Source: Variovorax paradoxus_P
Lineage (GTDB): Bacteria > Pseudomonadota > Gammaproteobacteria > Burkholderiales > Burkholderiaceae_C
Length of the DNA stretch: 64,000 bases
Assembly: GCF_050627025.1 (NCBI RefSeq)
Contig: NZ_CP192472.1
Strand: one strand, 5' to 3'
Below the pieces are notes generated by a model. That model saw nothing but the letters and a program-made list of their open reading frames with translations. It ran no database searches and had not been told where the DNA came from. The position numbers were made by a program, and so were the translations under genes. This document shows positions 50,088 to 58,998 of the stretch, piece by piece (the stretch's first letter is position 1; each line of letters starts with the position of its first letter).

Positions 50088-50507
50088 GATTCACCTTTTT
50101 AAAAAGTTAACTAACGGCAGGCAATGTGAATGTTATACAGCGTAACTCCGTGTATCAAGGAGGTGAACCCGCGAGGCGGCGCGTTTCATGTGCTAGTGAG
50201 GATGAGTAAGCACGAAGGCGGCCAGCCTCTTGCCGCAGTGGTGAAAGTTGTTGCTCCGAGGGAAGCGGCATCTCTTGGAACGCATTCTTCCCTCTGTGGG
50301 AACTCTGCCGTATCCCATGAATGTGGGACGTGCGTTACGGGCAAACGGAACGTACAAGAGCGGCCTGTTACGGCAACAAATGGGCTGCGTGTTACGTAAC
50401 TACCGCGGTCTGATGCCAGATGTAACGCCGAAGATTCGTGCTTTATCTAGGGAAAAAGTCACATTTTTGGGGGTGCAACCCCACTAGCAGGAGGGCCTAG
50501 CGCCGGC
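50088..50507. promoter_or_regulatory. Gene-free 420-bp region, probable Tad operon promoter
   Basis: Between the end of the L,D-transpeptidase gene and flp, both on the minus strand. Minus-strand candidate promoter: TTGATA (50153-50158) and TATAAC (50132-50137), spacing 15. GTTAC words recur in both directions (around 50333, 50368, 50391, 50421), including the palindrome GTTACGTAAC at 50391-50400. No sigma-54 pattern GG-N10-GC was found for flp. A weak GGGGT-TGC-ACCCC hairpin at about 50470-50483 may end the transpeptidase transcript. Confidence 0.5.
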
Positions 50508-51875
50508 TTAGCCCAAGACTTCTTCGTAAAAAAGCTTCCAATCGCCGCCTTGGCGAAGCCAGTATTGGCGGCGCGTGCGCCCGCTTTTTTCTCCGTCGAA
50601 TACCTCGCCGAAGGTGGCGACCATGGTGTCGTCCCCGTCCCGCCAATGCAGGTAGGAAACATCCTTGAACTGGACACGCTTGCCTTGGGCGTATTCCACT
50701 TCGTCGCGGAGAACTGCAGATCCGTCGAGGGATTTTTTATTACTATTGCGCTGGAAATCCGTTAAATAGAACTTTTTCAGCAGCGTTTCGTTGCCGCTGG
50801 TGCGCGCATCTTTCCAGGCGGCGATGGTGCTGGTAAAGGTGCGGGCTTCTTTTTCAGCCTGCGGCGGCGAGATCCATTGCAGGCTGCGCGCGGTAATCAC
50901 CGGAGTCGCGCCGATCTGCACCTTGCGCAGCAGTTGCTTCAGGTCGGGGTTGGCCATGACCACGCAGCCGTCGCTTGCCTGCGGCGCGCGGGCAAACTGC
51001 TGCGACGGGGTTCCGTGCAGCCAGATGCCGCCGCCAGTCTTGCCGCGTCGCACGTCGTAGGGGTTGGGGTAGTTGATGGGAAGCGCGCCGGCGCCGTAAA
51101 AGTCGCGCAGCGACTTGGGGTCGAGGCTGCTGGTGATGTAGTACACCCCCAGCGGCGTGCGCGCGTCTCCTTCGGTGGCCTTGTCGATACCTGACTTGCC
51201 GACCGATATGTAGTAGTCGGCCACCAGCTGCAGCCCCTTGTCGGTGTTCTCGAGCAGGTAGAGCCGCGAGCGCGAGGCGTCGATTGCAATGGCATGGCGG
51301 CTGCGCGTGGACAGCGCCAGGAACTGGGACGGCACGGTGCCTGCCGGCGGCCTTTCGCGCAGGGCCTGCAAGCGCCGGCGAGACTCTTCGCGCAGGTCGG
51401 CCATGGCCGGATCGCTGCGCAATCGTGCAACACCGGCGTCCGAGAAGGCGTGCGCCGGCGGCACCTGCGTTGCGAGCAGGTCGGCGTAGACCAGGTGGGC
51501 GAGCTGGAAATTGGGATAGTCGCGCACCAGGTCGCGCGCCTTCGCCAGCGCGGGCCGGGTCTGGCCGCGGCCGAACAGCTCGTAGACGGCAATCAGGCGG
51601 GCTTCAGCGCCACTGGCTTCCTGGATGGCCGGCGACGACGCAGCAGTTTTACGCGGCGCGCCCTTGCCCGCGGCGGTGCGGGTTGCCACGGCAGGGGCTT
51701 GCCTTGCTTTGGCACGTGCTTCCTTGCCGGCGCCATGTTGTACCGCACGGCTGCTGCCCGTCTTGGCCTTGCTGCCCTGCGCAGGCTGGGCCGAAGCGTT
51801 GGCTGCGCCGGGCGCGGCCAGCAGCAGTGCCGATGCCGCCAGGATTGCGGCAAGCCCGTTTCTGCCGTGTTGCAT
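50508..51875 (-). CDS. L,D-transpeptidase (YkuD) with SnoaL-like tail
   Basis: 455 residues from ATG 51875. Signal peptide LAAILAASALLLAAPGAANA, then a basic Ala/Lys linker, helical region ~95-190, YkuD domain ~190-330: RSRHAIAIDASRSRLYLLEN, GIWLHGTPSQQFARAPQASD and the catalytic Cys in SDGCVVM. Residues ~345-455 (TSTIAAWKDARTSGNETLLKKFY; MVATFGEVFDGEK) look like a SnoaL/NTF2-type domain. Such enzymes link peptidoglycan or lipoproteins to it. Followed on its strand by 420 bases, then flp. Likely an operon with the TPR gene upstream. Confidence 0.87.
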   Translation of the reverse strand: MQHGRNGLAAILAASALLLAAPGAANASAQPAQGSKAKTGSSRAVQHGAGKEARAKARQAPAVATRTAAGKGAPRKTAASSPAIQEASGAEARLIAVYELFGRGQTRPALAKARDLVRDYPNFQLAHLVYADLLATQVPPAHAFSDAGVARLRSDPAMADLREESRRRLQALRERPPAGTVPSQFLALSTRSRHAIAIDASRSRLYLLENTDKGLQLVADYYISVGKSGIDKATEGDARTPLGVYYITSSLDPKSLRDFYGAGALPINYPNPYDVRRGKTGGGIWLHGTPSQQFARAPQASDGCVVMANPDLKQLLRKVQIGATPVITARSLQWISPPQAEKEARTFTSTIAAWKDARTSGNETLLKKFYLTDFQRNSNKKSLDGSAVLRDEVEYAQGKRVQFKDVSYLHWRDGDDTMVATFGEVFDGEKSGRTRRQYWLRQGGDWKLFYEEVLG

Positions 51876-51916
51876 CGGAAGGTTCTGTGGCCGGGCGCAC
51901 CGGACGATCTCCGCCA

Positions 51917-53044
51917 CTATCCGCCGACGCTTTCCTTGCGAATTTGCCATTGGTTGCCGGAGCGCTGCAGCTCCAGTGTCTTGCGGCTGGAGATGTTGAG
52001 GCTGTCGGCCCGGTAGACCTGGCGGAACTTGGCCGTTGCGGCTTGCCCGTTGACGCTGATCACCAGGTTTTCGATGTTCACGCTGATGCTCGACTTGCCG
52101 ACGATGCGCGCCCGGCGCTCTTCCTCCCAGCTCTTGCGGCTTTGCCCGCCGCCTGGATTGAAGTCGGGCCCGTAGGCGGCGAGATAGCGGTCCATGTCTT
52201 TGCCCGCCCAGGCGGCGGCCCAGCCGCGAACTGCAGATTCGACTTCGGCGGAGGAGGTGGCGGCGGCCGCTGCCGCCGCGGGAGCTGGCGCGGGTGCGGA
52301 TGCAGAGGCAGGCGGCGCAGATGCTTCGGGTGCCTTTGCGACGACGGCGGGTGCCGGTGCGGGAGCCGCCGGCTTGGCGACCGGAGCGGGCGCAGGTGCC
52401 GGCACCGGAATAGGTGCGGGCGCAACCGGTGCCTTTGCCAAAACCGCGGGCGTTGCCGCCGCCACCGTGGCGGCCGGTTTGCCGCCAGCCGGCGCCGGAG
52501 TGAACAAGGTGCGGATCACCGCGAGCTTGGGCTGCACCGCCGTGTTGTTCTGGTCGAGCTGCAACGCCTTGCTGTAGGCCTGGCTGGCCAGCCGCGCATA
52601 CACGTCGCCCAGGTTTTCCTGGGCCGTGGCATAGCTCGGGTTGGTGCGAATCGCGCTTTCGAGCGCGCTGCGGGCCTTGTCGAACTGGTTCTGGCTTGCG
52701 TAGATCACCGCAAGGTTGTTGTACGGCTCGGGCAGCTCGGGCGCGTCTTGCGTCAGTTGCGTAAAGGCCGCAATGGCTTCGGCGCGCTTGCCGGTGTCGA
52801 GCTGGATCACTCCCTTGAGAAAGCGCATCTGCGGATCTTTCGGCCTGTCCTTCAGGAACGCGTCGGCGCGGCCCATGGCTTCGTCGAGCTTGCCGGCTTG
52901 CATGAGGCGGTCGACTTCGTCGTGCTCCGCCGCAGCGAATGCGGGCACTGCCATGCCGCAGGCACTTGCCAGGAGCAGGGCGCGCACGGCAGGGGAAAAG
53001 CTGAAACGGGCGCGCGGGTGGGGGCTCTTGGGCATTGCGGACAA
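51917..53044 (-). CDS. TPR periplasmic protein with SnoaL-like tail
   Basis: 375 residues. Signal peptide (AVRALLLASACGMAVPAFAA), TPR repeats ~45-175 (VDRLMQAGKLDEAMGRADAF; LPEPYNNLAVIYASQNQFDK), a Pro/Ala linker ~185-265 (APAPIPVPAPAPAPVAKPAA), then ~268-375 a domain starting VRGWAAAWAGKDMDRYLAAY like the tail of the transpeptidase downstream. The pair, 41 bases apart, probably acts together at the cell wall. Confidence 0.83.
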   Translation of the reverse strand: MSAMPKSPHPRARFSFSPAVRALLLASACGMAVPAFAAAEHDEVDRLMQAGKLDEAMGRADAFLKDRPKDPQMRFLKGVIQLDTGKRAEAIAAFTQLTQDAPELPEPYNNLAVIYASQNQFDKARSALESAIRTNPSYATAQENLGDVYARLASQAYSKALQLDQNNTAVQPKLAVIRTLFTPAPAGGKPAATVAAATPAVLAKAPVAPAPIPVPAPAPAPVAKPAAPAPAPAVVAKAPEASAPPASASAPAPAPAAAAAAATSSAEVESAVRGWAAAWAGKDMDRYLAAYGPDFNPGGGQSRKSWEEERRARIVGKSSISVNIENLVISVNGQAATAKFRQVYRADSLNISSRKTLELQRSGNQWQIRKESVGG

Positions 53045-53275
53045 GACCTCGTAGGAGGGAAGGGGGAGATGCGGCAGGAATTGTATGTGTGCAGTTAACT
53101 TGCGGATACATCGGCAACACCGAGAGCCAATGCGTGAAGGCCCAGGCTGTCAAGGGGTCATTTGCAATGCCGCATCGATGAATACGCATCGACTTGCGGA
53201 ACGCGCCTTGATCATGTAACGTTGTGTAAGCGGATTGTCAGCAATCCCCCAATTCCTTCACTCCCAGGAGTCACC

Positions 53276-54292
53276 TTGAAGATCACCAAACGCCGCTTGC
53301 TGGAGAGCGGCGCAGCAGCATTTGCCGCGTCGCTTTTTGCGCCGGGTTCCTTGGCGCAGCAGCGCGCCGCAGCTGGCGCGGCCGGCGGCGACGCATGGCC
53401 GACCAAGCCGGTTCGCATTCTTGTGGGCTTTCCCGCCGGTGCATCGCCCGACCTTGCCGCGCGCGCCATTGCGGAGCCGCTGTCGAAGATCTTGCGCCAG
53501 CCGGTCACGGTCGAGAACAAGCCCGGCGCAAGCGGCAATCTTGTGGCCGACCAGGTGGCCAAGGCAACCGACGACCACACCATCGGTGCATTGATCAACG
53601 GCAACCTCACCATTGCGAAGCTGCTCAATCCCAAGCTCGGCTTCGATCCCGAAAAAGACTTCCTGCCGGTCGGCATGATCGGCACCGCGCCGCTGGTGCT
53701 GGTGGTTTCGGGCAATGCGCCCGGCAAGACCGCGGCCGACCTGCTGCTGTGGACGCGCAACCTGAGCAGCACCGGCAAGTACGGCACGCCCGGCGTGGGC
53801 ACGGTGGGCCATTTGGGCATGGAGCTCATCAAGAGCCGCGCCGCCATTACCGCGCAGCACAAGCCCTACACCGGCAACCCGCAGGTCATTGCAGGCCTGC
53901 TGGCCGGCGAGATCCAGCTTGCCCTGCTGCCGCCCGGCCTGGCGCTGCCGCATGTGAAGTCCGGAAAGATCAAGGCCATTGGCGTGACGTCGCCCGAGCG
54001 CAGCCCCCTGGCCGGCGACCTGCCCACCATTCGCGATGCCGACGTGCGCGGCGCCGACCTGGAAATCTGGACCGCGCTGGCCGCACCCGCAGGCATGAAG
54101 CCGGCGGCCGTTGCCAAACTGAACGCGGCGCTGGTCGAAGTGACCAGCTCGCCCGAGGTGAGCCAGGCGCTGCTGAAGACCGGCTGGCAAGCTCAGCCGG
54201 GCACCCCCGATGCGCTCGCCAAGCGCATGCGCTCCGACACGGCCCGCCTGGGCGGCGTGATCATCATGAAGGGCATCCAGTCAGAGGGCTAG
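53276..54292 (+). CDS. Bug/TctC-family solute-binding protein
   Basis: 338 residues. Start TTG at 53276 with AGGAG 5 bases before; gives LKITKRRLLESGAAAFAASL, a Tat-like signal (RR motif). The mature part begins WPTKPVRILVGFPAGASPDL, the Bug signature, with ENKPGASGNLVADQV and TPGVGTVGHLGMEL. Periplasmic receptor for a carboxylate, often solitary in Comamonadaceae. The frame is open to an ATG at 53162 but the encoded start lacks a signal. Confidence 0.85.
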   Translation: MKITKRRLLESGAAAFAASLFAPGSLAQQRAAAGAAGGDAWPTKPVRILVGFPAGASPDLAARAIAEPLSKILRQPVTVENKPGASGNLVADQVAKATDDHTIGALINGNLTIAKLLNPKLGFDPEKDFLPVGMIGTAPLVLVVSGNAPGKTAADLLLWTRNLSSTGKYGTPGVGTVGHLGMELIKSRAAITAQHKPYTGNPQVIAGLLAGEIQLALLPPGLALPHVKSGKIKAIGVTSPERSPLAGDLPTIRDADVRGADLEIWTALAAPAGMKPAAVAKLNAALVEVTSSPEVSQALLKTGWQAQPGTPDALAKRMRSDTARLGGVIIMKGIQSEG

Positions 54293-54345
54293 CACGCCCC
54301 CCGATGCGCCTGTACTGGCCTGTACTGAAAGGAGCCGTTTTCCCT

Positions 54346-55149
54346 TCACAGCAGTTGGGAGACTTTCCTCGCGGCGTCGACCAGCGCCGGGAGCATGGTC
54401 TCCTGCATCACCTTGGCGCTGGTGCGGTTGGCCTGGCCGCTGATGTTCAGCGCCGCGACCATGCGGCCTTGGCGGTTCACGATGGGGGCGGCCACCGATA
54501 TCAGGCCTTCTTCGAGCTCCTGGTTTACAAGGCACCACTGCTGCCTTCGCGCCTGTGCCACCTTTGCCATGAGCGCATCGACATCGGTCACCGTGTGCTT
54601 GGTGAGCGCCTCGCGCTCCGAGGCCTCGAGCCGGGCGCGCACCTCGTCGTCTTCAAGATCGGCCAGCAGCAGCCTGCCCAGTGAAGTGCAATATGCCGGC
54701 AGCCGCGAGCCCACGCCCAGGCTGATGTGCATGATCTTCTTGGTCGGCACGCGCATCACATAGACGATGTCGGTCGCGTCGAGCACGGCCGCCGAGCAAG
54801 ACTCCTGCACCTGCTGCACGAGCGCTTCCATCACCGGCTCGGCGCGGTTCCATATGGGCATGGAGGAAAGGTACGCAAAGCCCAGGTCGAGGATGCGCGG
54901 CGTCAGCGTAAAGAGCTTGCCGTCGGTCACCACATAGCCCAGCGTCTGCAGCGTGAGCAGAATGCGCCGCGCGCCGGCTCGCGTGAGGCCGCTTGCGGCC
55001 GCCACTTCGCTCAGCGTCTGCCTTGGGGCGCTTTCGCTGAACGATCGAATCACCTGCAGGCCGCGCGCAAAAGACTGCACATAGCTGTCGCCGGGGGCGG
55101 GTGCCTCGGGAGCCGTGGGCGTGCCGGGTTTCTGAGCGTGGGTTGCCAT
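54346..55149 (-). CDS. pcaR: IclR-family regulator of beta-ketoadipate genes, PcaR-like
   Basis: 267 residues. HTH at ~40-85 (LSEVAAASGLTRAGARRILL), then IclR effector domain: ILDLGFAYLSSMPIWNRAEP, VGSRLPAYCTSLGRLLLADL, GLISVAAPIVNRQGRMVAAL. The PcaR/PcaU/PobR branch (AYLSS and CTSLGR). Divergent from pcaIJF, the normal target. Confidence 0.88.
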   Translation of the reverse strand: MATHAQKPGTPTAPEAPAPGDSYVQSFARGLQVIRSFSESAPRQTLSEVAAASGLTRAGARRILLTLQTLGYVVTDGKLFTLTPRILDLGFAYLSSMPIWNRAEPVMEALVQQVQESCSAAVLDATDIVYVMRVPTKKIMHISLGVGSRLPAYCTSLGRLLLADLEDDEVRARLEASEREALTKHTVTDVDALMAKVAQARRQQWCLVNQELEEGLISVAAPIVNRQGRMVAALNISGQANRTSAKVMQETMLPALVDAARKVSQLL

Positions 55150-55178
55150 GCGGGGTGATCCTCTTTAGAATTCATTAT

Positions 55179-55206
55179 ACGAACAAATGTTCTTTAGACG
55201 AACAAT
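55179..55206. promoter_or_regulatory. Candidate PcaR operator
   Basis: Two direct repeats ACGAACAA at 55179 and 55198 (19 bases apart) plus the palindrome GAACA-AA-TGTTC at 55181-55192, in the 130-base gap between pcaR and pcaI. Shape fits IclR sites. Confidence 0.45.
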
Positions 55207-55279
55207 AGGCGATTCACGGAATCGATGGCTTGTTCGGCGGATCGCAGGCAGTTCGGTTTCTTTTTGGGAGACAGGCTTC

Positions 55280-55981
55280 ATGATCAACAAGATCGCGCGC
55301 TCGGTCGCCGATGCCCTTGAAGGCATCCAGGACGGCGCCACGGTTCTCATCGGCGGCTTCGGCACCGCCGGCATTCCCGGCGAACTCATCGACGGCCTCG
55401 TCGAGCAGGGCGCCCGTGACCTCACCGTCGTCAACAACAACGCCGGCAACGGCGAAACCGGCCTGGCGGCGCTGCTCAAGGCGGGCCGTGTGCGCAAGAT
55501 CATCTGCAGCTTTCCGCGCCAGGCCGACAGCCAGGTGTTCGACGGGCTCTACCGCAGCGGCAAGCTCGAGCTCGAACTGGTGCCCCAAGGCAACCTGGCC
55601 GAGCGCATTCGCGCGGCAGGCGCCGGCATTGGCGCTTTCTTCTGCCCCACGGGTTACGGCACGCAACTCGCGGGCAACCGCGAAACGCGCGAGATAGACG
55701 GCAAGCAATATGTGCTGGAGTACCCCATCCATGGCGACGTGGCGCTCATCAAGGCCGAGCGCGGCGACCGCTGGGGCAACCTGGTGTACCGCAAGGCCGC
55801 GCGCAACTTCGGCCCGGTGATGGCCATGGCTTCGAAGAAGACCATTGCCACCGTGCACGACATTGCCGAACTCGGCACGCTCGACCCAGAGACCATCGTG
55901 ACCCCGGGCATCTTCGTGCACCAGGTGGTGCGCATCGAACGCGTGGCCACTCAGGCCGGCGGTTTCAAGAAGGCAGCATGA
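55280..55981 (+). CDS. pcaI: 3-oxoadipate CoA-transferase subunit A
   Basis: 233 residues from ATG 55280 after GGGAG. MINKIARSVADALEGIQDGA opens the class I CoA transferase alpha fold, with VLIGGFGTAGIPGELIDGLV and GNLAERIRAAGAGIGAFFCP. Transfers CoA from succinyl-CoA to 3-oxoadipate together with PcaJ. ATGA overlap with pcaJ. Confidence 0.94.
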   Translation: MINKIARSVADALEGIQDGATVLIGGFGTAGIPGELIDGLVEQGARDLTVVNNNAGNGETGLAALLKAGRVRKIICSFPRQADSQVFDGLYRSGKLELELVPQGNLAERIRAAGAGIGAFFCPTGYGTQLAGNRETREIDGKQYVLEYPIHGDVALIKAERGDRWGNLVYRKAARNFGPVMAMASKKTIATVHDIAELGTLDPETIVTPGIFVHQVVRIERVATQAGGFKKAA

Positions 55982-56625
55982 CCATGACTTACACACGCCG
56001 CACTAAAGACCAATTGGCAGCCCGCGTGGCGCAGGACATCTTCGACGGCGCCGTCGTCAACCTGGGCATCGGCCAGCCGACGCTCGTGGCCAACCACCTG
56101 CCGCAAGGACGCGAGGTCATCCTGCAAAGCGAGAACGGCATTCTCGGCATGGGCCCCGCGCCTGCGGCCGGCGAAGAAGACTACGACCTCATCAACGCTG
56201 GCAAGCAGCCCGTCACGCTGCTGCCGGGCGGCTCTTTCTTTCACCACGCCGACAGCTTCGCGATGATGCGCGGCGGCCATCTCGACATTTGCGTGCTCGG
56301 CGCCTTCCAGGTGTCGGCCACAGGCGATCTTGCCAATTGGCACACCGGCGAAAAAGACGCCATTCCCGCCGTGGGCGGCGCCATGGACCTGGCCATGGGT
56401 GCCAAGCAGACCTGGGTAATGATGGACCTGCTCACCAAGCAGGGCGTGAGCAAGCTGGTGAAGGAATGCACCTATCCGCTCACCGGCATCGGCTGCGTGA
56501 AGCGGGTGTACTCCGACCTTGCTACGCTCGAATGCACGCCAGAGGGCCTGAAGCTCGTCGACGTGGTCGACGGCCTCAGCCGCGAAGAACTCGAGAAGCT
56601 CATAAGCCTTCCCATTGCCGCCTGA
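55978..56625 (+). CDS. pcaJ: 3-oxoadipate CoA-transferase subunit B
   Basis: 215 residues. Catalytic Glu52 in SENGILGMGP, GGSFFHHADSFAMMRGGHLD and GAKQTWVMMDLLTKQG are family motifs. Forms the heterodimer with PcaI. An ATG two codons in is also possible. Confidence 0.94.
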   Translation: MTMTYTRRTKDQLAARVAQDIFDGAVVNLGIGQPTLVANHLPQGREVILQSENGILGMGPAPAAGEEDYDLINAGKQPVTLLPGGSFFHHADSFAMMRGGHLDICVLGAFQVSATGDLANWHTGEKDAIPAVGGAMDLAMGAKQTWVMMDLLTKQGVSKLVKECTYPLTGIGCVKRVYSDLATLECTPEGLKLVDVVDGLSREELEKLISLPIAA

Positions 56626-56656
56626 AGCGGATTCATTCACTTTCGAGACAAAAGAC

Positions 56657-57862
56657 ATGACCAACCAAGCCTTCATCTGCGACGCCGTTCGCACCCCCTT
56701 CGGCCGCTACGGCGGTTCGCTCAGCAGCGTGCGCACCGATGACCTCGGCGCCGTGCCCCTCAAGGCGCTGATGGAACGCAACAAGAACGTCGACTGGCAA
56801 GCCGTGAGCGACGTGCTCTACGGCTGCGCCAACCAGGCCGGCGAAGACAACCGCAACGTCGCGCGCATGTCGGCGCTGCTGGCGGGGCTGCCCATCGAGC
56901 TCGGCGGCGCCACCATCAACCGCCTGTGCGGCTCGGGGCTCGACGCCGTGGGCACCGCGGCGCGCGCCATTCGGGCGGGCGAGGCGGGCCTCATGATTGC
57001 CGGCGGCGTCGAAAGCATGAGCCGCGCCCCCTTTGTCATGCCCAAGGCCGAAAGCGCGTTCAGCCGCAACAACGCGGTGTACGACACCACCATCGGCTGG
57101 CGCTTCGTCAACAAGCTCATGAAGGCGCAGTACGGCGTCGACTCCATGCCCGAGACGGCCGAGAACGTGGCCACCGACTACAAGATCGAGCGCGAGGCGC
57201 AAGACCTGATGGCGCTCAACTCGCAGCTGCGCGCCGTCGCATCGCAGAAGTCCGGCTTCTTCGACGCCGAGATCGTGCCCGTGACCGTGCCACAGAAAAA
57301 GGGCGATGCGATCATCGTCAACAAGGACGAGCATCCGCGCGAAACCAGCATGGAATCGCTGGCCAGGCTCAAGGGCGTGGTGCGTCCCGACGGCACCGTG
57401 ACCGCGGGCAACGCCAGCGGCGTGAACGACGGCGCCTGCGCGCTGCTGCTGGCCGACGAAGCCAGCGCCGCCAGGCACGGCCTCACGCCGCGCGCCCGCG
57501 TGGTCGGCATGGCCACCGCCGGGGTCGCGCCACGGATCATGGGCATCGGCCCCGCGCCCGCCACGCAGAAGGTGCTGGCCCTCACCGGCCTCAAGCTCGA
57601 CCAGATCGACGTCATCGAGCTCAACGAAGCCTTCGCCGCCCAGGGCCTTGCCGTGCTGCGCCTGCTCGGCCTGAAGGACGACGACGCACGCGTCAACATC
57701 AACGGCGGCGCCATTGCGCTCGGCCACCCGCTGGGTGCCAGCGGCGCACGCTTGGCCACCACCGCCGTCAACCAGCTGCACAAGGGCGGCGGCCGCTATG
57801 CGCTGTGCACCATGTGCATCGGCGTGGGCCAGGGCATTGCCATGATCCTGGAACGCGTCTGA
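56657..57862 (+). CDS. pcaF: 3-oxoadipyl-CoA thiolase
   Basis: 401 residues from the ATG at 56657. Nucleophile C91 in NRLCGSGLDAVG; GGVESMSRAPFVM; NEAFAAQGLAVLR; His in GGAIALGHPLGASGAR; second Cys in CTMCIGVGQG. Splits 3-oxoadipyl-CoA into succinyl-CoA and acetyl-CoA, ending the route. Stop overlaps the Bug gene start (TGATG). Confidence 0.95.
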   Translation: MTNQAFICDAVRTPFGRYGGSLSSVRTDDLGAVPLKALMERNKNVDWQAVSDVLYGCANQAGEDNRNVARMSALLAGLPIELGGATINRLCGSGLDAVGTAARAIRAGEAGLMIAGGVESMSRAPFVMPKAESAFSRNNAVYDTTIGWRFVNKLMKAQYGVDSMPETAENVATDYKIEREAQDLMALNSQLRAVASQKSGFFDAEIVPVTVPQKKGDAIIVNKDEHPRETSMESLARLKGVVRPDGTVTAGNASGVNDGACALLLADEASAARHGLTPRARVVGMATAGVAPRIMGIGPAPATQKVLALTGLKLDQIDVIELNEAFAAQGLAVLRLLGLKDDDARVNINGGAIALGHPLGASGARLATTAVNQLHKGGGRYALCTMCIGVGQGIAMILERV

Positions 57863-58839
57863 TGGTTCTCGCCCGACGCGATCTGCTGCTGGGCATTCTG
57901 GCGGCGGCGGGCTTGCCCGCGCATGCGCAGCAGGCCGAGGGCAAGCCCATTCGCATCGTCGTGCCCTTTGCGGCTGGCGGCGGCAACGACGTGTTCGCGC
58001 GCCAGATGGCCAAGGGCCTCGGCGAAGTGCGCAAGTCGGGCGTCATCGTCGACAACAAGCCCGGCGCGGGCGGCAACCTCGGCACCGAGCAGGTGGTGCG
58101 CAGCGCGCCCGACGGCAGCACGCTGCTGCTCGGGCACACGGGCACGGTGTCGATCAACCCCGCGCTCTACAAGGGCCTGAAGTTCGACGCGCGCAAAGAC
58201 CTGGTGCCGGTTGCCATGTTCGCCTCGTCCGCGCTGGTGCTCGTAGTGCCAGCCGCGTCGAAGGTGCGCAGCGTGGCCGATCTCGTCGCCGAAGCCAAGG
58301 CGAGGCCGGGCCTGCTCGACTACGCATCGAGCGGCAGCGGCACGGGTGGCCACCTGACTGGCGAACTCTTTGCGCAGCGCACCGGCAGCAAGCTCAACCA
58401 CATTCCCTACAAGGGCACCAACCCCGCGCTCACCGATCTCGCGGGCGGGCAGGTGCAGATGATGTTCAGCGTTATTCCGCCGGCGCTCGCGCTGGTGAAA
58501 GGCGGCCGGCTGCGAGCCATAGCCGTCACTGGCGCCAAACGCTTGCCCTCGCTGCCCGATGTGCCCACCGTGGCCGAGTCGGGCTTGCGCGAGCTTGCGG
58601 GTTTCGAAAGCACGCTCACCTATGGCGTGCTTGCGCCGCGCGGCACACCTGACGTGTTCGTGAAAGAGCTGTCGGCGCAGATGCTCCAGGTGGCGGGCGG
58701 CGCCGAATTCCAGTCGCGGCTCGATGTGGAGGGCGCCGTGCCTTTGCTCGGCGGGCCGGCCGAATACGCCGCGCTCATTGCCAGGGAAAGCGCGCTATGG
58801 GCCGGTATCGTCAAGGCCTCGGGAGCTTCGGTCGATTGA
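57862..58839 (+). CDS. Bug/TctC-family solute-binding protein coupled to pcaF
   Basis: 325 residues. Short signal MVLARRDLLLGILAAAGLPA, cleaved after AHA; then GKPIRIVVPFAAGGGNDVFA and DNKPGAGGNLGTEQVV, typical of Bug. The TGATG overlap with pcaF means it is translated with the pathway, so its ligand may be an aromatic acid or 3-oxoadipate. Differs clearly from the Bug at 53276. Confidence 0.88.
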   Translation: MVLARRDLLLGILAAAGLPAHAQQAEGKPIRIVVPFAAGGGNDVFARQMAKGLGEVRKSGVIVDNKPGAGGNLGTEQVVRSAPDGSTLLLGHTGTVSINPALYKGLKFDARKDLVPVAMFASSALVLVVPAASKVRSVADLVAEAKARPGLLDYASSGSGTGGHLTGELFAQRTGSKLNHIPYKGTNPALTDLAGGQVQMMFSVIPPALALVKGGRLRAIAVTGAKRLPSLPDVPTVAESGLRELAGFESTLTYGVLAPRGTPDVFVKELSAQMLQVAGGAEFQSRLDVEGAVPLLGGPAEYAALIARESALWAGIVKASGASVD

Positions 58840-58866
58840 TTCGGCAAGGCATGCGCAAGCCGCCTT

Positions 58867-58998
58867 GTGAAACGTAGTGTGTTGATTTTCGTGCCCTGAT
58901 ACAGAGGCATACGCAATACGCACCGCGGGCTTGTCGAGCGGAAAACAATCCGCTCGTCAACAACCCGCGCCCATGCGCATTGCTCCAAGGAAATCACC
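58867..58998 (+). promoter_or_regulatory. Upstream region of the thioredoxin-like gene, copy A of a duplicated control region
   Basis: 58867-58888 is identical to 60496-60517 (22 bases, starting GTGAAACGTAGTGTG); GATACA-x-AGGCATACGCAAT at 58898-58917 matches 60526-60545; ACAATCCG at 58945-58952 matches 60573-60580. Order, spacing and distance to ATG (132 against 130 bases) are the same. AAGGAA then serves the ATG at 58999. Confidence 0.75.

Noticed and set aside
50130..50399. 89-aa plus-strand ORF with a perfect AAGGAGGTGA upstream at 50156
   Set aside because: The SD-like sequence lies inside the frame and is not followed by a start at proper distance; the region better fits the Tad control region.
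50088..50507. Sigma-54 promoter for the Tad operon
   Set aside because: GG-N10-GC was searched on the minus strand and not found; a sigma-70-like pair fits better, though weakly.
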